Part shown: positions 7,462-13,266 of the stretch, piece by piece
Numbering within the stretch: the first letter of the stretch is position 1
Layout: every line of letters begins with the position of its first letter
DNA from: an uncultured Blastococcus sp.
Lineage (GTDB): Bacteria > Actinomycetota > Actinomycetes > Mycobacteriales > Antricoccaceae
DNA: 14,420 bases
Direction of reading: 5' to 3'
NCBI GenBank assembly: GCA_946221975.1
Contig: CAMIGT010000003.1
Span: forward strand, 1 to 14,420
Position numbers and translations under genes: made by a program
Notes under the pieces: model-generated
Databases searched by the model: none
The model's input: the letters and a program-made list of their open reading frames with translations, nothing else
Told to the model about the DNA's origin: nothing

Positions 7462-8038
7462 GGCGACCATCCGACTTGCCGAGATCGCGGAGCCGGCCGA
7501 CCCGCGGATCGTCTGCACCCACGATCTCGGCTACCCGCCGGGCCGCGTCATCGAGATCGACGCGGGAGTCGTGTGCCTCGACCATGGCTTCGATATCGGG
7601 CCAATCCTTCGAGCGCGCGAAAAGCGCCTTGAAGATGGCGAGATCGGTCGACGACAGGATCCGTACGGTTGCTCCGCGCATCGGCACCTCGACCGCGCGC
7701 CGTCGTACGACGTCATGCAACTCATCAGCGGCGAAGAACAAGTCGAGTGGGATGGCTACGCTCCCGGGCACCGGCCACATGATTCGCACCTGCTCGTCGC
7801 GCTCGATGAGCTGCACCGTCTCGTCATCCCACGGCACGCCCGACGGCAGCGCGGCGAGCACCTCGCGAGCACGCGAGGCGGGCAGCGACACATTAATGTC
7901 GATGTCGCGGGTCGCACGCGGATCGTCGGTGTGGTAGCCGAGCGCCAACGCCCCGCCAATCGCATTGTCGATTCCCGCCGCGAGCAGCCGCTGATGGACC
8001 TCGACCGCCCGATCGAGGACGAGGACCTCGCTGCTCAT
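7451..8038 (-). CDS. AbiEii-like nucleotidyltransferase (putative toxin partner)
   Basis: This 195-residue protein has the nucleotidyltransferase-fold signature of the AbiEii/type IV toxin-like group. IGGALALGYH (27-36) supplies the GG motif, RATRDIDI (41-48) the catalytic Asp45 and Asp47, and LDLFFA the likely third Asp99. SSTDLAIFKALFARSKDWPDIEAM (129-152) holds the conserved Lys137 and Asp148 seen in this family. The start is ATG 8038: its ATGA overlap with the stop of the XRE gene and family homology both support it, rather than the longer open frame to 8233. Members of the family are known as growth-inhibiting toxins or phage-defence components, often paired with a DNA-binding antitoxin; that role here is inference. 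The 3' end overlaps the ECF41 start by 11 bases. Confidence 0.85.
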   Translation of the reverse strand: MSSEVLVLDRAVEVHQRLLAAGIDNAIGGALALGYHTDDPRATRDIDINVSLPASRAREVLAALPSGVPWDDETVQLIERDEQVRIMWPVPGSVAIPLDLFFAADELHDVVRRRAVEVPMRGATVRILSSTDLAIFKALFARSKDWPDIEAMVEAHDSRVDLDDAARRVAEIVGADDPRVGRLRDLGKSDGRHGR

Positions 8039-8415
8039 CCCGGCTTGGTCCTGCGCAGCGTGCGGAACGGCGGAAACTGAAGCTCGCGTCGGATCGGGCG
8101 TTGCATGGCGGCGCCGACCGCGACAACCTGCTCGAGCGCCTCGGCTCGCTGCGGAATGGTGAGCGGCGGCGCCTTCATGGCAGGACTGGGCCGCGCCCAA
8201 CGTGGGAGCGGACGCCGATCCAGCGGCTGCCACCGAACATCCAGTCGCATGCCCGCAGCCGCTCCCAGTCTTTCGAGCTGGCGCAGCGTCGGTTGCCTGC
8301 GGCCCTTGAGATAGTCGTCGACGAGCGATCGGCTCACCCCGGAACGCGCAGAAAGCTGCGACTTCGTCATTCCCGACGCGTCGAGCAACTCCTTGATATG
8401 CGCACTGGCGCTCAT
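8035..8415 (-). CDS. XRE-family helix-turn-helix regulator (putative antitoxin / autorepressor)
   Basis: This 126-residue protein has an XRE/Cro-type DNA-binding domain at about residues 6-58 (MTKSQLSARSGVSRSLVDDYLKG is the recognition region). A proline- and arginine-rich linker (63-85) follows, then a short tail (86-126) that I do not recognise. The tail may contact the partner nucleotidyltransferase. The start is ATG 8415; there is no good Shine-Dalgarno, but TACATT lies 6 bases upstream, fitting leaderless translation. The stop overlaps the next start as ATGA. A palindrome GTACG-N6-CGTAC lies inside the promoter, as expected for autorepression. Antitoxin function is inferred from the pair arrangement, not shown. 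Confidence 0.85.
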   Translation of the reverse strand: MSASAHIKELLDASGMTKSQLSARSGVSRSLVDDYLKGRRQPTLRQLERLGAAAGMRLDVRWQPLDRRPLPRWARPSPAMKAPPLTIPQRAEALEQVVAVGAAMQRPIRRELQFPPFRTLRRTKPG

Positions 8416-8421
8416 GCCTCG

Positions 8422-8450
8422 AATGTACGCAATGTCGTACGCCGCGCCAA
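8422..8450 (-). promoter_or_regulatory. XRE promoter with embedded operator palindrome
   Basis: On the minus strand TTGGCG (8450-8445) and TACATT (8427-8422) are separated by exactly 17 bases; each matches 4 of 6 positions of the housekeeping consensus. The -10 ends 6 bases before the ATG at 8415, so transcription should begin at or next to the start codon. The palindrome GTACG-N6-CGTAC (8425-8440) spans the spacer and the first bases of the -10, the position at which a repressor would block polymerase. Confidence 0.6.
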
Positions 8451-8490
8451 CTCGCGCGCCCGATCGAGACGCACTCCCGCCCAGCCGGAC

Positions 8491-9312
8491 CTAGCCGATC
8501 TGGCCGATCGCCTCGCGCTTCTCGGCCTGGAAGTCGTCCTCCACGCGCCCCCGCGCCCAGTACGCCGAGATCGACAACCGGTCACGCGGGATCTCCCGCT
8601 CGTCGACCAGATGCCGCCGCAGCGCCTTGATCGTCTCGCGCTCACCATGCACAAACGCGTGCGGTACGCCGTCACGCAACTCAAGCGCGCGCACGGCGTC
8701 GACCAGCGCGTCACCGATTCGCTCGATGCCCGGCTCAGGGCGCACGTGGGTCACCCGCACCCCGGCGACCTCACGCAGGCCGGCCAGATCAGCAGCGTCC
8801 GCGGTCTCGATCAGCACCTCCCCGACGGCATCGGCAGCCAGCGCATCGAGCGCGGCGCTGATCGCCGGCACCGCAGTGAGGTCGCCGATCATCAGATGCC
8901 ACGGCGCCTCGGGATCCGGGCTATACCCGCCACCTGCGCCGGTCAGCACCAGCGAGTCGCCCGGCCGCGCGGTACGGGCCCACGGCCCAGCGACTCCCTC
9001 ATCACCGTGCACGACGAAGTCGATCGTCAGGGTCTGCGCAGCCGGGTCGCTCTCGCGCACGGTGTAGGTGCGCCGCGTCGGCAGCTTCTCCGGTGACTGC
9101 TCGCGCAACTCCACCAGGTCGTACGGCGGGGTCAGGCCATGAGCCGGATCGGCGAAGAGGATCTTCACATACTTGTCGGTGCAGTCGTTGTCGTTGTACT
9201 GCTCGAACCCCGGTCCGCCCGCGACAATGCGGACGATGTGCGGGCTCAGCTCGGTCGAACTGAGCACCGACAGCACCGCTTGTGCCCGCCGTGGCCTGGA
9301 ATCGTCCGCCAT
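8491..9312 (-). CDS. Siderophore-interacting protein (FAD-dependent ferric-siderophore reductase)
   Basis: This 273-residue flavoprotein of the SIP/ViuB family is expected to reduce iron in imported ferric siderophores with NAD(P)H, releasing Fe(II) in the cytoplasm. The FAD-binding motif RTYTVR is at 81-86, HGDEGVAGPWA at 102-112, and the family block GDLTAVPAI at 143-151 (usually GDET.LPAI). The C-terminal AYWARGRVEDDFQAEK is typical. ATG 9312 has a good Shine-Dalgarno (GAGGAG, about 7 bases away); the frame is open to 9429 but that extension would cross the iron box. An IdeR/DtxR-like box lies 32 bases upstream of the start, so repression by iron is likely. No siderophore synthesis or transport gene is in the window. 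Confidence 0.93.
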   Translation of the reverse strand: MADDSRPRRAQAVLSVLSSTELSPHIVRIVAGGPGFEQYNDNDCTDKYVKILFADPAHGLTPPYDLVELREQSPEKLPTRRTYTVRESDPAAQTLTIDFVVHGDEGVAGPWARTARPGDSLVLTGAGGGYSPDPEAPWHLMIGDLTAVPAISAALDALAADAVGEVLIETADAADLAGLREVAGVRVTHVRPEPGIERIGDALVDAVRALELRDGVPHAFVHGERETIKALRRHLVDEREIPRDRLSISAYWARGRVEDDFQAEKREAIGQIG

Positions 9313-9343
9313 CCACATCTCCTCAACTCCGAAAGGGAAGTAC

Positions 9344-9362
9344 TTAGGTAACCCTAACCAAG
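9344..9362. promoter_or_regulatory. Iron box (IdeR/DtxR-type operator) upstream of the siderophore-interacting protein gene
   Basis: The 19-bp site beginning TTAGGTAACCCTAACC matches about 15 of 19 positions of the known IdeR consensus TTAGGTTAGSCTAACCTAA (by hand count). It is imperfectly symmetric and lies between the tenA stop (9381) and the SIP ATG (9312), where it would overlap the SIP promoter. The family of target gene agrees with the site. Confidence 0.8.
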
Positions 9363-9380
9363 TCGTGGTGCGCGGGAGAG

Positions 9381-10037
9381 TTAGACCGGCCACTCCTCCA
9401 TCCGCCATGCGGCATCCCAGAACATCCACTCATAACGCGAGCTCGTGACGAAGGCGTGCATGGCCGCCTCGGCCTCCGGGCCGCCCAACGGATCGCAGCA
9501 CCGATCGGCGATCGAGCGCGCGGTCGCGCACGACTTCGCGAAGTCCGGATCGGCGTACGTCGCGATCCAGTCCTGGTAGGGATGACCCTCCAGATTGCCG
9601 GCACTGCGCAGCAGGTGCTGGCCGACGTACTCGTAGATCCAGAAGCAGGGCAGCAAGCTCGCGACCAGCTGAGCGTAGGACCCGCTGGTTGCCTGCATTG
9701 CCTGCCACGACGTGTATGCCGTGCAGGTCGGTGACGCGACGATCGTCATCGCGTTGGGGTCGGCGCCCAGATAGCTCGCATGCAAAGTCCGCTCGACCGA
9801 GTTGGCGGTCTGCGAGCTTCCGGCCCAGAAGAGCGACTCGTCGGCGTCCTGCGCCTGACCCGCGGCAAGGGCGAGCATGCGGCTGTAGTCGTGCAGGTAC
9901 GCCGCGTCCTGGGCCATGTAGTAGTCGAACGTGGGCCGCGGCAGCGAGCCGTCGCCGAGCGAGACCACGAACGGATGCCGCTCGATCGCGTCAATTACCG
10001 GAGCGATCGTCTCCCATGCATGCGTCGTGAATGTCAC
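9381..10037 (-). CDS. tenA: TenA-family aminopyrimidine aminohydrolase (thiaminase II)
   Basis: This 218-residue TenA protein hydrolyses aminomethylpyrimidine derivatives from degraded thiamine to HMP, feeding ThiD. Residues matching the TenA active site are Asp44 (MAQDAAYLHDYSRM), Tyr108 (CTAYTSW), Cys131 in LLPCFWIYEYVG (the catalytic cysteine) and Glu203 in RYEWMFWD. The start is set at GTG 10037: a strong GGAAGGAAAG lies just ahead, and the codon overlaps the thiD stop as GTGA. The upstream ATG at 10052 would put that ribosome binding site inside the gene. It is the last gene of the riboswitch-controlled thiamine operon; the next gene has its own iron-regulated region. Confidence 0.93.
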   Translation of the reverse strand: MTFTTHAWETIAPVIDAIERHPFVVSLGDGSLPRPTFDYYMAQDAAYLHDYSRMLALAAGQAQDADESLFWAGSSQTANSVERTLHASYLGADPNAMTIVASPTCTAYTSWQAMQATSGSYAQLVASLLPCFWIYEYVGQHLLRSAGNLEGHPYQDWIATYADPDFAKSCATARSIADRCCDPLGGPEAEAAMHAFVTSSRYEWMFWDAAWRMEEWPV

Positions 10038-10858
10038 GAACTTTCCTTCCATACTTGGTAAAAGTGATGCACCGGTCCGGAACCCTTGCCGATGTCTAGC
10101 GAGTCGCCGGCCGCGAGCGCTCCGGTCAGCCAGTCCTTCGCATCGCGCACTGTGCTCAGCCAGTCGTCGCGTTGCGGGCGCAGTGCCGCGATTGCCGACG
10201 ACAACGAGCACCCGGTCCCGTGGGTGTTCTTGGTGTCGACCAGCGGCGCGGCCAGCTCCACCACCTGCTCACCGTCGGCGTACACATCAATGCTCTGACC
10301 GCCCTCGCCGCCGACGAGGTGTCCGCCCTTGAGCAGCACCCGCACCGCGCCGAGCTCGAGCAGATCCGCTGCCTGAGCACGCATCTGGTCGATCGAGTCG
10401 GCCGGCTCGGCACCAAGAAGCACGGCAGCCTCCGGAAGGTTCGGCGTAATCAGCGAGGCCGCGGGAAGGAGCCGGCGTACGGCGTCCTCACCCTCAGGAT
10501 CAAGCAGCCGGTCGCCGCTGGCGGCGACCATCACCGGGTCGAGCACGACAGTGTCGGTGAGCGACTCGCTGAGGAAATCCCCTACGGTGTCAGCGATCTG
10601 CGAGTTGGCGAGCATGCCGATCTTGATCGCGTCGATCCGGACGTCGTCGACGAGCGTGCGCCACTGCAGACGCAGAAAGTCGGGATCGACGACCTCGATG
10701 CCGCGCACTCCCTGGGTCGCCTGCGCGACGAGCGCGGTGATGACGGTCGTGCCGTAGGCACCCAGCGCCGAGAACGTCTTCAGATCGGCCTGGATCCCCG
10801 CGCCGCCGCTGGGATCGGTGCCGGCGATGCTCAGGGCGACGGGCGGTGGTGTGGTCAT
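10034..10858 (-). CDS. thiD: Hydroxymethylpyrimidine / phosphomethylpyrimidine kinase
   Basis: This 274-residue ribokinase-fold kinase phosphorylates HMP and then HMP-phosphate to HMP-pyrophosphate, a substrate of ThiE. Visible landmarks are [20 protein letters not shown] (8-27), LDPVM (106-110), ITPN (137-140), KGGH (177-180) and the anion-hole motif [14 protein letters not shown] with Cys217. Length is normal and there is no fused ThiE or TenA domain. ATG 10858 overlaps the stop of thiE as ATGA and has AAGGGA about 10 bases upstream; its own stop overlaps the tenA start, so the chain is translationally coupled. Confidence 0.95.
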   Translation of the reverse strand: MTTPPPVALSIAGTDPSGGAGIQADLKTFSALGAYGTTVITALVAQATQGVRGIEVVDPDFLRLQWRTLVDDVRIDAIKIGMLANSQIADTVGDFLSESLTDTVVLDPVMVAASGDRLLDPEGEDAVRRLLPAASLITPNLPEAAVLLGAEPADSIDQMRAQAADLLELGAVRVLLKGGHLVGGEGGQSIDVYADGEQVVELAAPLVDTKNTHGTGCSLSSAIAALRPQRDDWLSTVRDAKDWLTGALAAGDSLDIGKGSGPVHHFYQVWKESS

Positions 10859-11523
10859 GCGGTGGAGTCCCTTCCGTCTTCCCCGTTCCGCAACAGCTCC
10901 CGGGCTGCGGCACGCGGGTCAGGTTGCCCGCAGATCGCACTTACTACTGCGATCCCATCAACCCCCGTGCGGCGTATGTCGGCCGCAACCGAAGGGTTGA
11001 TCCCGCCGATCGCGACGCATGGCCAGGGGCTCGCCGCTGCGAGGGCCGCGGTCCCGTCCAGGCCCTGCGGCGCGGATGCGTTGAGCTTGGTGGTCTGCGG
11101 GTAGACCGGGCCGATCCCGAGGTAGTCGATCGTGCCGTCCGGCAAGGATCGAGCACGATCGATATGTTCGATGGTCTGCGCGGACAGCCCGAGCACGCGG
11201 TCCGGTCCGAGCAGCTCGCGCGCCTGTCGTGGGTCGAGGTCGGACTGCCCGATGTGCGCACCGTCGGCACCAACCTGCTCGACCAGGTGCACGCGGTCGT
11301 TGACGATGAGCGGTACGCCGCTGCCCTCGAGCACTTCTCGCACCTGACGGGCAAGCGCGACAAATGCCGCATCGCTCGCGTCGGGATCGCGCACCTGGAC
11401 GAAGGTCACGCCGCCGGCGACGGCGTCGACCACGGTCTGCGGTACGCCGTACTCGCCGCACAATCCGGTATCGGTGACGAGATAGAGGCGCAGGTCAACC
11501 GGGCGCGACGTCCCGGGCATCAC
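10855..11523 (-). CDS. thiE: Thiamine-phosphate synthase
   Basis: This TIM-barrel enzyme of about 222 residues joins HMP-pyrophosphate and thiazole-phosphate to thiamine phosphate. Motifs are LYLVTD (13-18), FVQVRDPD (41-48), [25 protein letters not shown] (72-96), [14 protein letters not shown] (133-146), GLDG (154-157) and AIGGIN (171-176). In the canonical QxRxK motif the lysine position is proline here (Gln43, Arg45, Pro47), a variant I believe occurs in some other actinobacteria. Two starts are possible: GTG 11523, which overlaps the thiM stop as GTGA, or ATG 11520, which gives TGATG. They differ by one residue. It sits between ThiM and ThiD, which make its two substrates. Confidence 0.94.
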   Translation of the reverse strand: MMPGTSRPVDLRLYLVTDTGLCGEYGVPQTVVDAVAGGVTFVQVRDPDASDAAFVALARQVREVLEGSGVPLIVNDRVHLVEQVGADGAHIGQSDLDPRQARELLGPDRVLGLSAQTIEHIDRARSLPDGTIDYLGIGPVYPQTTKLNASAPQGLDGTAALAAASPWPCVAIGGINPSVAADIRRTGVDGIAVVSAICGQPDPRAAARELLRNGEDGRDSTA

Positions 11524-12338
11524 GAGATGCGCACGCGGTCAGCGAGAGCCTCCGGCGTCAGCGCCGCTAGGGCGTCGATGAGACCGACGGCAAACGAGCC
11601 CGGACCGGACGCCGACGCGGCGGCGTCCTCGGCGGCCAGCGTGAAGAGCGCGGTCGCCGTACTCGCGGCGACGAGCGGATCGTCACTCACCGCCGCGAAC
11701 CCGGCGACGAGCGCGCCGAGCGCGCAACCGGCGCCGGTCACCTGCTGCAGCAACGGCGATCCGTGCGCCAGCCGCACGGTGCGGTCGCCGTCGGTGACCA
11801 GGTCGACCTCGCCGCTGACCGCGACCACCCCGGCAAACCGGCTGGCGAGCGCGCGGGCCGCGTCGGCGACATCGTCGGGGGTGTCCACGGACTCGGTGCC
11901 ACGGCCACCGCCGGAAGCGCCAGCAACCGCAGCGACTTCGGAGGCATTACCGCGCACGACAGTCGGTGCCTGGATGGCCGGCAGCTCCGCAGCGATCTCG
12001 GTGCGCCAGCGCAGCCCGCCCACCGCAACCGGGTCCAGGACCCACGGCGTTCCCGCTGCGCCGGCGGCCTCGACCGCGTGCCGCATCGCGGCGACGGTGC
12101 TCTCCTGCGGGGTCCCGAGGTTGACGAGTACGCCGCCGGCGATGCGCGCGAACTCCGCCGCCTCACGAGGGTTGTCGACCATCGCCGGGCTGGCGCCGCT
12201 GGCCAGCAGCACGTTGGCGGTGAAGTTCTGCACGACGGTGTTGGTCAAGCACTGCACCAACGGCATGTCGGTGCGGTATCGCTCCAACGCGCCGGCGAGA
12301 TCGGCCGCGGTGAGCGTGGTGGTAGCCGAAGCATCCAT
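11520..12338 (-). CDS. thiM: Hydroxyethylthiazole kinase
   Basis: This 272-residue kinase phosphorylates 4-methyl-5-hydroxyethylthiazole for thiazole salvage. Family blocks are VQCLTNTVVQNFTANVLL (28-45) with GASPAMVD (48-55), VLDPVAVG (100-107), RGNASE (129-134) and TGAGCALGAL (201-210), where Cys205 is the catalytic residue. Length is normal. ATG 12338 lies 9 bases after AAGGGA, which is also the conserved 3' edge of the TPP aptamer, so ligand binding should hide the ribosome binding site. As the first gene of thiM-thiE-thiD-tenA it sets expression of the whole salvage operon. Confidence 0.95.
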   Translation of the reverse strand: MDASATTTLTAADLAGALERYRTDMPLVQCLTNTVVQNFTANVLLASGASPAMVDNPREAAEFARIAGGVLVNLGTPQESTVAAMRHAVEAAGAAGTPWVLDPVAVGGLRWRTEIAAELPAIQAPTVVRGNASEVAAVAGASGGGRGTESVDTPDDVADAARALASRFAGVVAVSGEVDLVTDGDRTVRLAHGSPLLQQVTGAGCALGALVAGFAAVSDDPLVAASTATALFTLAAEDAAASASGPGSFAVGLIDALAALTPEALADRVRIS

Positions 12339-12343
12339 GAAAG

Positions 12344-12418
12344 GACGTCCCTTCGCTAGTACGAACTAGATCAGGTTCAACGGGTGTCATCTCAGCCCTG
12401 TCGGGCACCCCGCGTCAC
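12344..12418 (-). promoter_or_regulatory. TPP riboswitch (THI element) controlling thiM-thiE-thiD-tenA
   Basis: The minus strand carries all the conserved blocks in order: GGGGTGCCC, GGGCTGAGAT, ACCCGTTGAACCTGATC, TAGTTCGTACTAGCGAAGGGA. CTGAGA and CCTGATC are the pyrimidine- and pyrophosphate-sensing cores, and TAGTTCGTACTA forms the small hairpin. P1 can form between GACG at the 5' edge and CGTC right after AGGGA. Because AGGGA lies 9 bases before the thiM ATG, the aptamer itself contains the Shine-Dalgarno, which points to direct translational control with no separate terminator. I see no T-run terminator between aptamer and gene. Confidence 0.96.
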
Positions 12419-12425
12419 TTCCGTC

Positions 12426-12431
12426 AGCCTA
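12426..12431 (-). promoter_or_regulatory. Likely -10 element of the thiamine operon
   Basis: On the minus strand TAGGCT lies 7 bases upstream of the aptamer's 5' edge, so a transcript starting there would begin almost exactly at the riboswitch. No good -35 hexamer is visible 16-18 bases upstream. Confidence 0.4.
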
Positions 12432-12467
12432 TGCCAACTCGCCGCGTCCTGCGCGCGCCGGTGATCG

Positions 12468-12635
12468 CTAGCGAGGGTCGACAATCTGAGCGCGGCGGGC
12501 GACGTACTCGTCGTCGGTGATCAGACCGTCGTCGAGCTGGCGTTTCAGCGAACGCAGCTTCTCGCGTTGCGCGGCGCGGGCGTCATCGTCCATCGCAGCA
12601 TCGTCGGGTTCGGTCGAGGCGTTTTCGGTGGTCAT
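12468..12635 (-). CDS. Small SHOCT-domain protein
   Basis: This is a 55-residue protein. Residues 1-20 are acidic and probably disordered; residues 23-55 (QREKLRSLKRQLDDGLITDDEYVARRAQIV) form a SHOCT domain, a short helical module usually found at the C-termini of other proteins and thought to mediate oligomerisation or binding. Here it stands almost alone. ATG 12635 is chosen because GAGGAG lies about 9 bases upstream and the SHOCT homology follows; the frame is open much further upstream but that part is antisense to the macrodomain gene. It is divergent from the macrodomain gene (103 bases between starts) and is followed by the riboswitch-led operon on the same strand. Confidence 0.8.
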   Translation of the reverse strand: MTTENASTEPDDAAMDDDARAAQREKLRSLKRQLDDGLITDDEYVARRAQIVDPR

Positions 12636-12726
12636 GCCTGCGCTCCTCATGCGGGTGGCTTGGGATCTGCGGCGTACCCCTCCAAGTCTGCGCCCGTCTG
12701 CGGCACCGGGCAAGGCGAGTACGACG

Positions 12727-12732
12727 TAGCGT
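12727..12732 (+). promoter_or_regulatory. Likely leaderless -10 element of the macrodomain gene
   Basis: TAGCGT fits TANNNT and ends 6 bases before the ATG at 12739, where no Shine-Dalgarno is present. The geometry is the same as at the XRE gene (TACATT, 6 bases, ATG). It directly follows the decamer GAGTACGACG (12717-12726). No -35 is evident. Confidence 0.4.
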
Positions 12733-12738
12733 GGCGAC

Positions 12739-13266
12739 ATGTCTGCACAGTCTGCAAGCATCGAGGCAATCAAAGGCGACATCACCACGATCGAAGTCGA
12801 CGCGGTCGTGAATGCGGCGAACAAATCGCTGATGGGCGGCGGCGGGGTGGATGGCGCGATCCACAGCGCGGCCGGACCGGAGCTGCTCGACCACAGCAAG
12901 GAGCTTCGCCGGGACTACCCGGACGGGTTCCCGGTGGGCGCTGTCGCGGCGATCCCCGGTGGCCGACTGCCGGCGACCTGGGTGATCCAGACCGTCGGGC
13001 CCAACTGGCACGCCGGCGAGCGCGACGAGGCGCTGCTGCGTTCCTGCTTCACGGCTGCACTCGACGAGGCGGTGCGGGTGGGGGCACGCTCGGTCGCGTT
13101 CCCCGCGATCAGTGCCGGGGTCTACGGCTGGGACGCACAGACGGTGGCGCGAGTGGCGGTCTCGGCCGTACGCCAGTCCCCCGCATTGGTCCAGCTCAAC
13201 CGCGTCGTGTTCGTGCTGTTCAACAACGAGCTGCAGCAGCTGTTTGCCGCCGAGCTAGAGCGCTGA
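12739..13266 (+). CDS. Macrodomain protein, probable O-acetyl-ADP-ribose deacetylase / ADP-ribosyl hydrolase (MacroD type)
   Basis: This 175-residue single macrodomain binds ADP-ribose; MacroD-type members remove it from acidic residues or deacetylate O-acetyl-ADP-ribose. Motifs in order are GDIT (13-16) with the adenine-contacting Asp, VDAVVNAANKSLMGGGGVDG (20-39) with the distal-ribose Asn and the catalytic loop, AIHSAAG (40-46), and FPAISAGVYGWD (121-132), the phosphate-binding loop. Length is that of a minimal enzyme. The start at ATG 12739 probably lacks a leader. Its last 12 bases overlap the convergent L,D-transpeptidase gene. No ADP-ribosyltransferase gene is in view, so it could be housekeeping or the antitoxin-like half of something outside the window. 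Confidence 0.92.
   Translation: MSAQSASIEAIKGDITTIEVDAVVNAANKSLMGGGGVDGAIHSAAGPELLDHSKELRRDYPDGFPVGAVAAIPGGRLPATWVIQTVGPNWHAGERDEALLRSCFTAALDEAVRVGARSVAFPAISAGVYGWDAQTVARVAVSAVRQSPALVQLNRVVFVLFNNELQQLFAAELER

Noticed and set aside
8039..8233. N-terminal extension of the nucleotidyltransferase to 8233
   Set aside because: It would run antiparallel in frame terms over the XRE C-terminus with no homology; ATG 8038 with the ATGA overlap fits the family start.
10037..10052. ATG 10052 as the start of tenA
   Set aside because: No Shine-Dalgarno ahead of it, whereas GTG 10037 has GGAAGGAAAG and overlaps the thiD stop.
10846..12369. A 507-codon open frame on the plus strand opposite thiE, thiM and the riboswitch
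   Set aside because: Low-complexity Ala/Ser/Arg/Thr-rich translation typical of the antisense of high-GC genes. The opposite strand holds clear full-length ThiE and ThiM.
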